A stretch of 64,000 bases of DNA from Nitzschia sp. pyKryTriq1 (GCA_956465555.1 OY101117.1:1240001-1304000), one strand, 5' to 3'. Numbered from the stretch's first letter, positions 49,756 to 60,598 are shown. The notes: a model not told the origin generated them from the sequence alone. Numbers and translations are program-made.

Positions 49756-50533
49756 TTTATTAGTTGGTTTGACTCTATGACTGACTCCTCAATGACTGAT
49801 CGGGAATGGTGGAGGTGCAAACTTGCTTTCTTCTCTGTTTCTGTTTGTTCCAAGAAGATGATGGGAATGGAATGCAAATGCAAGTACGACTGACTGCCGT
49901 GCGCCGTGCTTTTCAGCCTGTGTTGCTTGCTACTGTATGTCTGTCTGTACCGTGTACCGTACAAGTACTGTACTGTAGTTCTGGTTTCGAAAGAAAGCAA
50001 CCACGAGCGAGCGGGCACTTTCAACTTTCAACGTGTTTCTCATCTAGCGGCGGTACACGTACCGGTAGCTCTCATCATAATCGCTGGTTTCCAAACCCCA
50101 CGAACCTCACGCGCGGGCGACGATCTCAGAGCTCGAAAGACCTCTTGGTCGAACTAATCGAATGATCTTGCGCGCCCATTATTGTTCGTGTTTGTTCTTT
50201 TGCTTCATTGCCCCAGCAGCAGCAACGCCGCAGCAAGCAAGGGAAGAATCATCTGCGCTGTGTGCTGTGTGTCATTGCATTTTGCATTATTATTTTTTCA
50301 TGTTCATTTCAACTCTCAACCATGATGATGGATGTTGCTCTATCTCATCCTTTCATACAACTCCAATCCGAATCATCTCATCATTGAAAGGCTCATTAAA
50401 AATCGCTATTCCTCATTCAACCAAACAAAAGGCCGACTATTCCACCCATTCAATTTATCTTTGAATCATCGGTTGGATATATACAGCTGGTACTTGTACG
50501 GCTCTCTAGAGTAGAGCGAGGAACGACAGCAAC
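49756..50533. other. Divergent intergenic region
   Basis: Shared 5' region of the TMEM184 gene and the 50534 gene. TACCGGTA near 50057. A TATA-like GGATATATAC lies about 60 bp upstream of the 50534 start, as a possible but unproven core element. Confidence 0.5.
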
Positions 50534-50551
50534 ATGGCATCTTCGCACAGC

Positions 50552-50582
<31 letters not shown>

Positions 50583-51439
50583 GTACGAGTAAGAATGACT
50601 TGTGGAATTTTCAGCATCGCAAAGATCTAATGATGCAAAACATCTCTAGTCAGTGGAAGAATAGCCAATCGAGTCGAGAACAAGTGAAACAGGGACTGCA
50701 GACACTGCGAACCAAGCTGCAACAAGGCGGTCAAGATCTCTTGGCGAAATCAAACACGAACGAAACCCAACAACGACTCAAGGAACAATTTCAAAATGTG
50801 GTGGGAAACAAGCTGCCTACTATCAACCTGGCGAAAAAATTCACGACGGATGCCACCGCTGGCGGCAGTGGATTGACGGGTCAGCTGGAAATGTTCAATG
50901 AACGGATGAAGGAGGAAGCTCTTCGGCGTGACGTTCGGAGAGAAGCCGAAGAGGCGTGCATGCAGACCATGAGAGATCATCTCTCGGAGTTTCTCCAGAA
51001 TGATGCTCAAAATAGCGGTACCTACGAAGAATGGATTTTTGCTCTGCATCCCGAAAATACTCAAGATGCGTCCCTACTTCAGGATATGGAATACAAAGAA
51101 GTGGATTCGAGATTTTACGTCGAGGAAAGTGATCATCGACGATTATGGAATGATATGGTAAAAGATACTCCTCATCGACAGATAGAGGCTCGAACTAGAA
51201 TGTGGAGCAGTTCGAATCCTCACAATGGGGAAGAACAGCAGAAACCGGTGGATTTGTTGGGATTTGGAGAAATCCAAAATCAACCATCACCATCGCAGCC
51301 CCAGCCCCAGCCAGATAACTCGGGAGCTATCGCCGACCCTTTTGCAGTGGACACATTGATGCCAATGATGGACTCAGCACCTATCACTACTTCTCATACC
51401 GGTAGCCAAGAACAAGAAGCAGATTTAATATCATTCTAG
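50534..51439 (+). CDS. Asn-rich protein with possible adaptor-type short motifs
   Basis: Single exon, 301 residues. A run of ten Asn from an AAC repeat follows MASSHS. A helical, charged region (about 25-150) follows, then a block EEWIFALHPENTQDASLLQDMEYKEVDSRFY that looks folded. The C-terminus is disordered and holds DLLGFG, ADPF and a terminal DLISF; DPF and LLxF-like sequences are known AP-2 and clathrin-binding motifs, so a trafficking role is possible but unproven. No domain recognised. Confidence 0.55.
50553..50582. repeat. AAC trinucleotide microsatellite
   Basis: Ten consecutive AAC codons, encoding the polyasparagine tract right after the start of the 50534 gene. Confidence 0.9.
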
Positions 51440-51526
51440 TAATGGTTCCAATAGGAAAACCATTGTGAATTATAGCTTGCAATAAAGTCGATGGGTGTTA
51501 CTGCACTGCTACCAAAGGACAAGACC

Positions 51527-52096
51527 TCATAATGTAATACCCGATATCTGGGCGTGGTACGATGGCGGATCGGCATTGGTAGGCACACGACGGGGTTTGA
51601 TAGGCGGTAAAGAAGTGTCTTCCAGTTTGAAGAGCGATTTATCAGCGCCAGACCACAGTATCAAGCTCGGTCGACGGTGCGGCCGAGGGGGTGGATCGCT
51701 GTCCCTCCTTCTCGCAATAACTCTCTTATCCGCGGAAGAGATGTCTTCCAAATCGACGAATTGGCACTGTCGTTTTGGCTGTGGACCTTTGGTGGTGTAT
51801 TCTTGCAGCACCGATGTGGAGGAGTGGTACTCGTAGTCCTCGTCGTCGTTCCAAGTGTGCTGAGGTAGCTTCGGTGGTGCATCAAAAGTGCTTTTAATGA
51901 TAGTAGCCACTGGATTTTGTGAACATGATTTTAAAAGTCCACTTCCTCGGCCGATAAGTCCCCGACAAGACGCAATACTCATTGAGGACGATCTTGTTAC
52001 GCCATCAACCATGTAAACGGTCTTGGACCCTGGTGGTTGTTTCTTGAAGCTCGTTTTCTGTTCTTCTCGCCCTTCTGATGGTACCGAAGGAATCAT
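51527..52096 (-). CDS. Small disordered protein, unknown function
   Basis: ATG-started, 189 residues, ends 87 bp from the opposing gene's stop. No domain recognised. Contains PKLPQHTWNDDEDYEYHSS, RQCQFVDLEDISSADKRVIARRRDSDP and PRPHRRPSLILW; RRPS is a basophilic kinase-like site and the whole protein looks like a regulatory phosphoprotein. It could still be a chance frame, but its length and even amino-acid use favour a gene. Confidence 0.5.
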   Translation of the reverse strand: MIPSVPSEGREEQKTSFKKQPPGSKTVYMVDGVTRSSSMSIASCRGLIGRGSGLLKSCSQNPVATIIKSTFDAPPKLPQHTWNDDEDYEYHSSTSVLQEYTTKGPQPKRQCQFVDLEDISSADKRVIARRRDSDPPPRPHRRPSLILWSGADKSLFKLEDTSLPPIKPRRVPTNADPPSYHAQISGITL

Positions 52097-53472
52097 GATG
52101 GTTGATATTGTTTTAGCTTTCAGTTTGGATGGATTTTATGAGCAACTTGGGTTGTTGGTTGTTGCGGGAGTAGACAATACCAACATTCAAATGAGTCCCT
52201 ACTACTTCCGGTAGTACAAGTCCATATTGTGAAGGGCGCCACGCAGCACACCGCCCACCGCCCGGCCGAAGATTAATATCGCGCCCCAAATTAAAAAAAA
52301 CGGACGGAGGAATTGGTTTACCCTTTCTTCTGTCTTTTCATATGCCACTTGGGCTTATTAATATGTTGTGTGTAAATCTTACATAATGAACGCTTCCTAA
52401 CTAATCTCAAATAATTAGACAATAATGGAACAACGTTCAACATTATTTATATGAAACCATTTTCGATAAAAACAAACGTACGAAGTAGACTACCAGGTAC
52501 TAACTACTACTAAACATGGTCGGTCGGTGATGAGAAAAAAGCGAAGCATGCATGATGCTACATTTTCAATTTATTCGTTGATACATCAAAAAGAAGGAAG
52601 AAAAATTCACGTCAAGAAATCAATTGTTGTTGGGGATTGTCGCGCGCGTTGGTAGCGAAAATGCAGTATGGTGCCGTTTTGATCGAAGAAGGTAGAATGA
52701 AGGCTATCCTATCACTGACCTCAATAAATCTATATCCATCCTTGGGAACTACTCGTACTCAAAGATTTGCAGGTAAGCCAAAGACACTCAAATGTCCCAA
52801 ATAGTACACCAAACCAAAATACAGGCTATGATTGTCTATTCTTCTACAGTACTTGAAATTGGCTTTCCTTGCCATCTGAGGATTCTTCTACAGTACTTGA
52901 AATTGGCTTTCCTTGGCATCAAGTGTTCGGTTTTGGAATGTACTCTAGTTTATTCCTACTGTTGTCGTTGTCTAGAGATGCGTAGAAGTTAAAGCTTTTG
53001 CCGTATTTTGTACCAGGAAGTCCGTATGGTTCGAGGTCAAGTGGGCTTGGGTGATTTTTGATGATTTCAACTTCTTTTGAGGTACAAGGAAGCTTGGCTT
53101 TATCCCCTTGGTAAGGGGTGTTAGCCTGAGGCTGAGAACAAGTAGTACCGGTAGAATGATTTGGGGTGCTAGTACTAGCTTTGTCACGTTTCGTCATTTT
53201 CGATTTCGGGTATTTTCGTACCGGAGGTCAACGTCGAGTTCTACTTGCTATTTATTTAGCTTTAGTTTCGAGGTATCTGATTTTGAGAGTTATCGGTAGA
53301 CTACTTACAACATAGTGTACCGTAAGGATAAGTACAACACATGTATAAAAAACCTTTCAATTTCATTGCATTGAGCATCAGCAACAGTCCATTATTTCAT
53401 TCCTCGTTTCCTATCATTGTCACGATCCAGAACTAGTAGTAGTCAGAAAGACTTGGTGGTGGTGACAAGAAT
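52097..53472. other. Long intergenic region with a duplicated segment
   Basis: No supported gene in 1.4 kb. AT-rich from about 52280 to 52620. Contains a 39-bp direct repeat (listed separately) and TACCGGTA near 53146. Confidence 0.55.
52838..52920. repeat. 39-bp direct repeat, two copies
   Basis: Copies at 52838-52876 and 52882-52920 differ at one base (GCCATC against GGCATC). Both begin ATTCTTCTACAGTACTTG. Only 5 bp separate them, so this is a recent tandem duplication of a 44-bp unit. Confidence 0.9.
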
Positions 53473-55185
53473 ATGGTACTAGCGGAACTAGGGGGCAAGC
53501 TCCGCGACTCGTTGCGCAAGTTGCATACGAGTGCGGGAGGCAATGTCACCAAGCAGCAGCTGAATCAGCTTCTCTCCGAAATCACTCGTGCTTTGATTGA
53601 GTCGGATGTGAATGTCAAGCTCGTCATGTCCTTGAGGGAAAATGTCAAAAACAAGGTAGAAAACTTGATTGCTGAGAACGAAGCGTCCGAGGAAGACGAG
53701 AAGATTTCCCGCATCAACAATGTTAGCAAATTGGTTCAGAAGGCAGTTGTGGAAGAGCTCGTGCAGCTCTTGGAGCCATCTCGCAAGGCTTACAACATGA
53801 AGAGAGGCAAACCGAATGTGATTTTGTTTGTTGGTTTGCAGGGAGCTGGAAAGACGACGACCATCGCCAAGTTTGCAAATTACTATCAGCGTAGAGGCTG
53901 GAAGACTGCCATGGTCTGTGCGGATACCTTTCGTGCAGGCGCCTTTGATCAGCTGAAGCAAAATGCCACAAAATTGCGCGTTCCATTCTATGGTAGCTAC
54001 ACAGAGGCAGACCCAGTTGCGATTGCTGAAGAAGGTGTGGATCAGTTCGCCAAGGAGGGCTACGAAGTCATCATTGTTGATACTTCGGGACGTCACCGTC
54101 AAGAAGCAGGTCTCTTGGAAGAAATGCAGGAAATCGCGGCATCGGTAAGTCCCGACAACACAGTCCTGGTAATGGATGCGACCCAAGGACAGGCTGTCTT
54201 TGAACAGGCCCAAGCCTTTTCCAATGCCGTCGATGTCGGTAGTGTTGTCATCACCAAATTGGACGGCCATGCCAAGGGTGGAGGTGCCCTGTCCGCCGTT
54301 GCTGCAACCGAATCGCCCATTATCTTTTTGGGTTCTGGAGAACATTTCGACGATTTGGATCCCTTTAATGCCGAATCATTTGTCTCCAAGCTGCTTGGGT
54401 TTGGAGATGTTCGCGGTTTGATGGATGCCATGAAGTCGGCTGGAGACCCCAAATCTCAAGAAGAGCTCATGGAAAAAATGTCGAAGGGAGAATTCACTTT
54501 GCGTGACATGTACAGTCAATTCCAGCGCGTCATGAATATGGGTCCCTTGAATAAGATGATGGGAATGATCCCTGGAATGCCTGATTACTTGGTCCCAAAA
54601 GATGGAGACCAAGATGCGAGCAACCGCCTTAAAAAATTCCTGTACATGATGGACAGTATGACAGCTGCTGAACTGGACGGTAAGGTAGACTTCTCCGACA
54701 GGACCGTAGACCATGTCAAATCGCGTATTCTTCGCATCGCTGCGGGAAGTGGAACCCATCCCAAGGAGGTTCAAATGCTATTGCAAGTTCATAAACAATT
54801 TGAAAGCATGGTCTCTAAGATGGGCAAGAGTGGCATGGTAGGAAAAGGTGCGCAGGCGAAACAGCAACAAATGGCGGCGCAACTGCGCAAGAATCCTCAA
54901 CTCATTCAACAACGCTTGAACCAGATGGACCCCCGCTTGTTGCAACAAATGGGCGGCCGAGAAGCTGTCCAGGGTATGATGCAACAAATGGCCAAGGGTG
55001 GTGCTCCAGGCGTGGGCGGTGGCGGTGGACTGGACGCATTGATGGGTGGTATGCCAGGAATGGGCGGTGGTGGTGGCATACCTGGTATGCCTGCAGGTAT
55101 GGATATGGAATCCATCATGAAAATGGCACAGTCAATGGGTGGCATGGGCGGTATGCCCGGTTTTCCTCCAGCGGGACGCAGATAG
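53473..55185 (+). CDS. SRP54: Signal recognition particle 54 kDa GTPase, cytosolic SRP54
   Basis: Binds signal sequences on the ribosome and hands the complex to the SRP receptor through GTPase pairing. Single exon, 570 residues. N domain about 1-100 (LGGKLRDSLRKLHTS). G domain: GLQGAGKTT (121-129), ADTFRAGAFDQLKQNA, IIVDTSGRHRQE, VITKLDGHAKGGGALSA. The Met-rich M domain from about 330 includes MNMGPLNKMMGMIPGMP and GSGTHPKEVQMLL. The tail is very Gly/Met-rich (GVGGGGGLDALMGGMPGMGG), longer than in animals. The eukaryotic-type sequence (DTSGRH, YGSYTEADP) sets it apart from plastid cpSRP54. Confidence 0.97.
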   Translation: MVLAELGGKLRDSLRKLHTSAGGNVTKQQLNQLLSEITRALIESDVNVKLVMSLRENVKNKVENLIAENEASEEDEKISRINNVSKLVQKAVVEELVQLLEPSRKAYNMKRGKPNVILFVGLQGAGKTTTIAKFANYYQRRGWKTAMVCADTFRAGAFDQLKQNATKLRVPFYGSYTEADPVAIAEEGVDQFAKEGYEVIIVDTSGRHRQEAGLLEEMQEIAASVSPDNTVLVMDATQGQAVFEQAQAFSNAVDVGSVVITKLDGHAKGGGALSAVAATESPIIFLGSGEHFDDLDPFNAESFVSKLLGFGDVRGLMDAMKSAGDPKSQEELMEKMSKGEFTLRDMYSQFQRVMNMGPLNKMMGMIPGMPDYLVPKDGDQDASNRLKKFLYMMDSMTAAELDGKVDFSDRTVDHVKSRILRIAAGSGTHPKEVQMLLQVHKQFESMVSKMGKSGMVGKGAQAKQQQMAAQLRKNPQLIQQRLNQMDPRLLQQMGGREAVQGMMQQMAKGGAPGVGGGGGLDALMGGMPGMGGGGGIPGMPAGMDMESIMKMAQSMGGMGGMPGFPPAGRR

Positions 55186-55352
55186 ATTGGTTGGAGCAAG
55201 GAAGGTTCGATCTGACAAATCCAAACGAAAGACTTCCTACATTTCTCGTTTGGAATCATATATTATCAAGAGAAAAAATCGAATTTCCCCAGGCCAAGAC
55301 ACTATTTGCTAGATTATGTTGAAACGAACTTAGCCACACTATTTTCTGTTGC

Positions 55353-56657
55353 CTATCGTTTTCGGTCGAGCAAGGACTGTATGGACGACGGGACGACGAA
55401 ACACTTTGCGGCGGACACTCCTGCCATCGCTCTCCAAAGGAGTCTTATCGGCCAAGTCATTTTCCCAAACGTCCATGCCATGTGAGCCCCGACGGAGGCT
55501 GCGATCCCACGTTCTTCATACAAAGGAAGAAACACATACCAAGTCACAAAGAAAGTAGATACTGCTTGTTGTATTGCGAGCAACAGGAGACTCCTCTGCA
55601 GAAGTGGGGACAGCTCGGACAGCACCCTGCTAGAGAAGTGCGCCATGACGCTTTGCATGAAGGCGACCGTCCAGCTATATGGCGATATGGCAGTCTGCAA
55701 GAATGGAAGCGACGGATCAACCGTCTCAGGATTGGCGCACAACCATCCTAGTCGCGTACTGGCAAAAGCAATGCTGCTCAAAAATTGTCGTCTTGATTTT
55801 GACTGTGAAGAGGATTGTACATTTTCCGTTGCAGGATCGGGCGTGGTTTCTCCTGCTTCATTAACTGGAATAAAATGTACCACGGGGGTTCCGTATGGAT
55901 CTCCTTTGATACTTGCGTGTTGGTCTTTTCTTCCTTTACCAAGAAGTTTGGATAGTAAATAACGATACTGAATCTCCTCAATCATGGGTCGCCATAATAC
56001 GACGGCAACTCCTGTAAGAAGCGTCGTCTGTGCCAGAACATTCATGGCACTATGTAGATCTAGGAGGATTTTGACCAATTGAATAGCAGCTTTGCTGGGA
56101 AGATAATCGAACATGGGTATGACGACGGCAGGGGTCAAAGTGATGGTCCAGCGAAGGGCGTCAAATGGTAGGGTCAAAAGCCCACCAAGTGCACTGGCAG
56201 CATAAAAGACTGCCGTACAAAGATATTTCAGAAAATCAAAGGTCATGGATCCCACGATGGGTGAGATCAATTGAGTCCCCACCAGGAGGGCGACCACTGG
56301 CATCACCCAGGCAATAATCGTTCGTTTAAAGTTGTACTCCCAGAAGAGTTCGAGGTACCTCGAGTGAACGAAATTCGCTCCATACAAAAAATCCGACCAT
56401 GTTTTCCGGACGTACGATTGAGATTGACTTTCTGAGGAGTCAGTGTCCCCATTAAACGCCCCCCAAATCAGGGTGGAAGGCATGGCTGGTCTCCGTGTAG
56501 AAGCAGTAGTCGTACGCGCGCACGATTGTAGAGGATGGTGGTCATTCTTCGCGGCGGCAATCGGCTGTTTTCTCCAAGCGCCAGCGTTTGAAAATGCGAT
56601 TGCATCATCGAAGAACAAAATCAAGCAAAAGGAATGGAAAGCGAGAAATATTCTCAT
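55353..56657 (-). CDS. CPBP-family (CAAX protease/Abi) intramembrane metalloprotease, plastid
   Basis: Start set at MRIFLAFHSFCLILFF, a signal peptide ending DAIAFS with Phe at the site, hence a plastid leader; the frame extends 26 codons upstream, to 56735. 434 residues. Several hydrophobic spans from about 115. Active-site motif EEIQYR (EExxxR) in WRPMIEEIQYRYLLSKLLG; the second-motif region is VGAHMAWTFGK with the His. Family members cleave within membranes; plant plastid members are linked to plastid development, with unknown targets. The loop between the motifs (about 90 residues with Ser/Thr-rich sequence) is longer than usual. Confidence 0.8.
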   Translation of the reverse strand: MRIFLAFHSFCLILFFDDAIAFSNAGAWRKQPIAAAKNDHHPLQSCARTTTASTRRPAMPSTLIWGAFNGDTDSSESQSQSYVRKTWSDFLYGANFVHSRYLELFWEYNFKRTIIAWVMPVVALLVGTQLISPIVGSMTFDFLKYLCTAVFYAASALGGLLTLPFDALRWTITLTPAVVIPMFDYLPSKAAIQLVKILLDLHSAMNVLAQTTLLTGVAVVLWRPMIEEIQYRYLLSKLLGKGRKDQHASIKGDPYGTPVVHFIPVNEAGETTPDPATENVQSSSQSKSRRQFLSSIAFASTRLGWLCANPETVDPSLPFLQTAISPYSWTVAFMQSVMAHFSSRVLSELSPLLQRSLLLLAIQQAVSTFFVTWYVFLPLYEERGIAASVGAHMAWTFGKMTWPIRLLWRAMAGVSAAKCFVVPSSIQSLLDRKR

Positions 56658-57484
56658 AATGTGGGGATACGAGACGAGTCGAAGGGCTGATTGGTCTTTT
56701 TGCAATACACAGTACTTGTACTGGTGGTACATCAAGCAATCACTTCATGTCGCTTTGGGCTGATCATAAAATTATTTATTTGATGGGTGTCATGTACCGG
56801 TAGAGGTACCATACCGGTAGAGTACCGGTACCGGTACCGGTATGGGGTATTGAGGGAGCTGATGCTGGCGGCTATGCATGCTGGCGGGTTATTGAGGATG
56901 CGGATCCGATGAATTTGAAAAACGTGACAAGATGCTGACGTGTCGTTCGAAACTTTGGTGTCCGAGAATGGTCTACCGGTAGAGTCCGTGTCCGTTGGAG
57001 CGAACTCGACCGCCCCCCGCCCGGGGCAAGACGCGCACCCCTAACATAACGCCACCCTTTGCGTCTGTCCTGTGTGTGGGTTCTCGTACTGGTATGTACA
57101 TACCGTACATACCGCACCGCGGTGTACCCAACCCCCCGGTACGATCGTACTCATACTGTACCGGTACCAGAAACTTACTGTACAGTACAAGTACTTCGTA
57201 CCAGCAGTAGTAACGACGGTAGACGCGACGCGCGACGATTGTTTTTTCTTTCGTTGTTCGTTGCAACACAACCAAAGCAATGGAACAGTGAATGATCGTC
57301 ATCACCGTTGTTGTGTACTCCTACAGTATATGCCAAGCGACTGGGCCCTTGATCGCTTTCACCTCACTTACCTGTAGGTGCGAATGAAGTGAAGGCAAAG
57401 TAGCTTGTTTGCTGGTAATCTGAAGCAACAAAAAACGCAAAAACCACTCGTCGTCAAATTCAAATACAGAAACGGAACAGCGCG
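56658..57484. other. Divergent intergenic region dense in TACCGGTA
   Basis: Holds the densest cluster of TACCGGTA in the window (about 56795-56845, several overlapping copies), plus copies near 56974 and 57161. Shared 5' region of the CPBP gene and the 57485 gene. No gene supported. Confidence 0.65.
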
Positions 57485-59428
57485 ATGGGCAAACGAAAAA
57501 CGAGAAAAACGCGGACAACGAGCTCTGCAAGTGCGGACGGAAGTGCCATTTCAGAAGGCGTGGATGCAAATAATGACGAGGTGAGAGAACATCAAGTTCC
57601 AATGGCTTCTGAAGCTGCCGAAGAGTCCGATGGAGTTTCCGAGGAACAATCTCCTCTCACCGAACATTCGATACAACAAAACGAATCATCATCGCGATCT
57701 TTAGACACTGAGGAAAATCCTCCACCACAAAGCTCTCCACGGTCTCCACTTCCAGACACGTCAGAGCACTCGCTCGAATTGTTTCCCGAGTCATCCCCGA
57801 CGCAAGAAAAAGAATCACAGTCACCAGTCCCAGGACATTTAAAGCCCCCTTGGTTAAATCCCTTTCGAGGAGGAGGAGGAGGGCCCACCGTTTCATCGGA
57901 CGAGGGTTTTGACATGAATGCCAGTTTTGTGACCTCCAACTTTGATATGGCTACCGTTGCTTCAGATACAGACGACGACAGTCAAAATCGTGAGGCAGCC
58001 GTCAGCGATGATGAACGGACGGCGGAAAGTGCGGAAGAAAAGCTCGCGCAGGTATTATCGCAACAGGGCATTCGAATTGATATTGTCATAGAAGAGGACG
58101 AGAAGAGCTGGGGTGAACTTAGTGATATGAGCGTGGGCAACCAGTCGTATATTATGGACCTGGCGCTACAAAAGGGAGCCAGGGAAAAGAATCTCAAAGA
58201 AGAATGCATGGAGGAAGCCTTAGTCCTCTACAGGGAAGCCAAGAAAGAAGGTCACGGGGGCGAGTCATTCTTTTTGATGATGGTAGAAGAAATCACGAAG
58301 AAAAAGAAGGCATCAAAAGCTGAGTATTACAGAATCCAGGATGAGCGTCTCGACAGGGCTCTCGATGAAGAGCTGCTGCGTCGGGAACGGATGGCCGCTC
58401 TTTCCACTGGATCCCTGCAAGGGACAGCCGTTTCGACTAGTTCTCTGCTCCCGGGGCTTAGACGAACAAGTGAGCGGGTGAATGATTTCATCGAGGAAAG
58501 AGAAAAAGGCCGCATGAGCATCAGGAGCATGGCCGGGGCTGACCCTCTTCCTACCTCTAGGGAGGCTATTATTCGGGCAGCTTCGGAAACTGTGATCGAA
58601 ATGACCGAGAACGGAGACTACGAATGGGGAAATGATGACGAAAGTGATGATGACGAACCAACGAAGGTCAAAAAGAAGAAAGTCAAGAAGAAGAAAAAGG
58701 AAAAGAGTAGGAAGTTGAAGACAAAGCGAAATAATACAAAGAAATCCAGTGCAAGTTCAGAATCGAAACCAAAAACGGAAGGTTCGGCCTCTCAGAATCA
58801 GGAAAATAATCCAAAGAAATCCAAAGCTAAAAAGACGAAAAAGTCACGGAAGAACGACCAAACAGCGTCGGAGTTCGCAAATCACTCTGATGCACCGCCA
58901 GTCGAGGAGACCGTCCAAGATTCAACGATACCAGCGAAACCGAAGAAGGTCAAGAAAAAGGGGGGAAAGCCGAAAAAGAGCAAAGGCACAAAGGATAAGC
59001 TCAAGGCAAAGAACGATAGCCTATCAGGTACAGTTTCAATGACAGCAAGCGAAGGAAACGACGCGGTGGAAGAAAGCGGTAGAAGGGACTCACCTGCAGA
59101 TATTCCAATGAATCATGACCGAGAACAAAAAAGGTTGTCGCATCAAAGCGTCGCCATCGATGCAATGGGCAGGCCGACCATTCCTCCGAAGAAAAGTAGC
59201 ACGGGCCAGCAAGTGGGAAGGTTATCTTCCGTCTCTAACAAGATTCCTGTACGGAAGAGAATTTCTCGCGTTCTTTCTGCAATATGTCGGGACAAGAGTC
59301 GACCATCGCTCACCGACGAGGCTCCTAAGGAAGGAGTGCTCTTCCGTCGACGGAAGTCGCAGGGCAACGTCGCAGATCCCGCGGATCGATTACTGCCGAT
59401 ACCAGGATCTCAGCTGGGTGCTCAGTAA
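57485..59428 (+). CDS. Long Lys/Ser/Glu-rich disordered protein, unknown function
   Basis: Single exon, 647 residues. The first 165 and last 280 residues are low-complexity: acidic Ser-rich, then Lys-rich (repeated KKVKKKKKEK and KPKKVKKKGG). A helical, ordered stretch at about 175-300 (QQGIRIDIVIEEDEKSWGEL, QSYIMDLALQKGAREKN, EECMEEALVLYREAKKEG) is probably the only folded part. Abundant Lys/Ser clusters suggest nuclear or nucleolar location or nucleic-acid binding. No family recognised. Confidence 0.6.
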   Translation: MGKRKTRKTRTTSSASADGSAISEGVDANNDEVREHQVPMASEAAEESDGVSEEQSPLTEHSIQQNESSSRSLDTEENPPPQSSPRSPLPDTSEHSLELFPESSPTQEKESQSPVPGHLKPPWLNPFRGGGGGPTVSSDEGFDMNASFVTSNFDMATVASDTDDDSQNREAAVSDDERTAESAEEKLAQVLSQQGIRIDIVIEEDEKSWGELSDMSVGNQSYIMDLALQKGAREKNLKEECMEEALVLYREAKKEGHGGESFFLMMVEEITKKKKASKAEYYRIQDERLDRALDEELLRRERMAALSTGSLQGTAVSTSSLLPGLRRTSERVNDFIEEREKGRMSIRSMAGADPLPTSREAIIRAASETVIEMTENGDYEWGNDDESDDDEPTKVKKKKVKKKKKEKSRKLKTKRNNTKKSSASSESKPKTEGSASQNQENNPKKSKAKKTKKSRKNDQTASEFANHSDAPPVEETVQDSTIPAKPKKVKKKGGKPKKSKGTKDKLKAKNDSLSGTVSMTASEGNDAVEESGRRDSPADIPMNHDREQKRLSHQSVAIDAMGRPTIPPKKSSTGQQVGRLSSVSNKIPVRKRISRVLSAICRDKSRPSLTDEAPKEGVLFRRRKSQGNVADPADRLLPIPGSQLGAQ

Positions 59429-59658
59429 AAACTGGTTTGTGAGTATGATGTAGTGTATTTGGAAGACACCAAAATGACGTGATTGATGATTCCTCTTGTT
59501 GCTAATATTTGACGTATTGGAAGGCGTTGTCAAGACGGTAGTTTCACTCCTACTACGAGCTTTTAGTAGAGAGAGCGGGTTTTCTATTTTTAGTACCTGT
59601 AGACTCAACCAATACCAGCTAAAGCTGCTAGTACTACTAGTAGTAGTATATCGTAAAG

Positions 59659-59915
59659 CAGCGAAAAAGTGCACCGTCTAATTTAGTTACTACCTTGACG
59701 GTCGAGAGCAATGAATCTCTCTTCCGCCGGAACGATAGTAGCCATGCTACGTGCAGTAGACAGTCCTCTGATTGACTCAGTGGACTCTTTTCAACCGTAC
59801 GTGTACGGGATCATCAGCGCTAGTCTGCACATCTACAAACAGCAAAAAAGTGGTCTGTCTAATTTAGCTACAGTAGTACTTCGTACCTTGACGGTCGAGA
59901 GCAATGAATCCCTCT
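59659..59915. repeat. Local segmental duplication, two copies
   Basis: Copy 1 (59659-59722) and copy 2 (59840-59915) share CAGC(G/A)AAAAAGTG, GTCTAATTTAG, and TACCTTGACGGTCGAGAGCA then ATGAATC. Copy 2 carries a 12-bp insertion, AGTAGTACTTCG, in its middle. About 180 bp between copies; identity high outside the insertion. Confidence 0.85.
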
Positions 59916-60146
59916 CTTAGGAGAGTAGCTCATAGCTACTACTACTACATGATTACTACACCCAAGTTGAATATTTATGGCAAGGCAAAGCAATCAGTTG
60001 TATGAAATCGTTTGGTACCCCTGCAGCGACTCGTACACAGGTTGACCGTGGAGACGAGTGAGCACTTTGTGCTGGAAGTAAGTGTCGTTGACACTGGGAA
60101 TACGGGAGGACATCATGGTCAAACCCAAGAAAAATCACTAGGCTCT

Positions 60147-60234
60147 GTCACTACGTGTGAAGTAAATCAATAAGAGGAGCTTAGTAGATTTATGAGACTA
60201 GTGGTGATGGGAGCATCATGGCTCCGCTATCGGT
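60147..60234 (-). repeat. Dispersed repeat, copy B (inverted relative to copy A)
   Basis: On the minus strand it matches 18821-18914 at most positions, with one indel of about 7-8 bp (GTACCAGG-type bases missing here). It lies about 365 bp upstream of the SH3BGR-like gene. Confidence 0.85.
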
Positions 60235-60598
60235 CATCGACGGACGAAGGACGGACAGTGACGTCACATATGGATCTTGGATACCGATAGGAGAAACAGT
60301 CGCATCATTTTCGCCAAAAATCGGTTATCGGGTCTTTTTGTCGCATCGCCGGTCACCCGTCATTCGCTGGAGGCATCCTCATCCTCATCATCGATCATCA
60401 AGATCATGCATCATGAAATCATGAACGATGGAAATGATGCCCCAGTACCGCCGTTCTGCACGACTTTCAATAACGTCGGTATACTTGTTCTTTGACTTCT
60501 ACTTTAGCTCTGTCATAGGGTGAGGACGATAATTCTGCCAGTTGTCGGGCGCAAAGGACGAATATAAACTGCAGGGCGATTCTTGTTTGACCAGGAGA

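Larger units (their letters stand above)
59429..60598. other. Intergenic region with two kinds of repeats
   Basis: No supported gene. Contains a duplicated segment (59659-59722 and 59840-59915) and copy B of the dispersed repeat (60147-60234). Confidence 0.6.
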
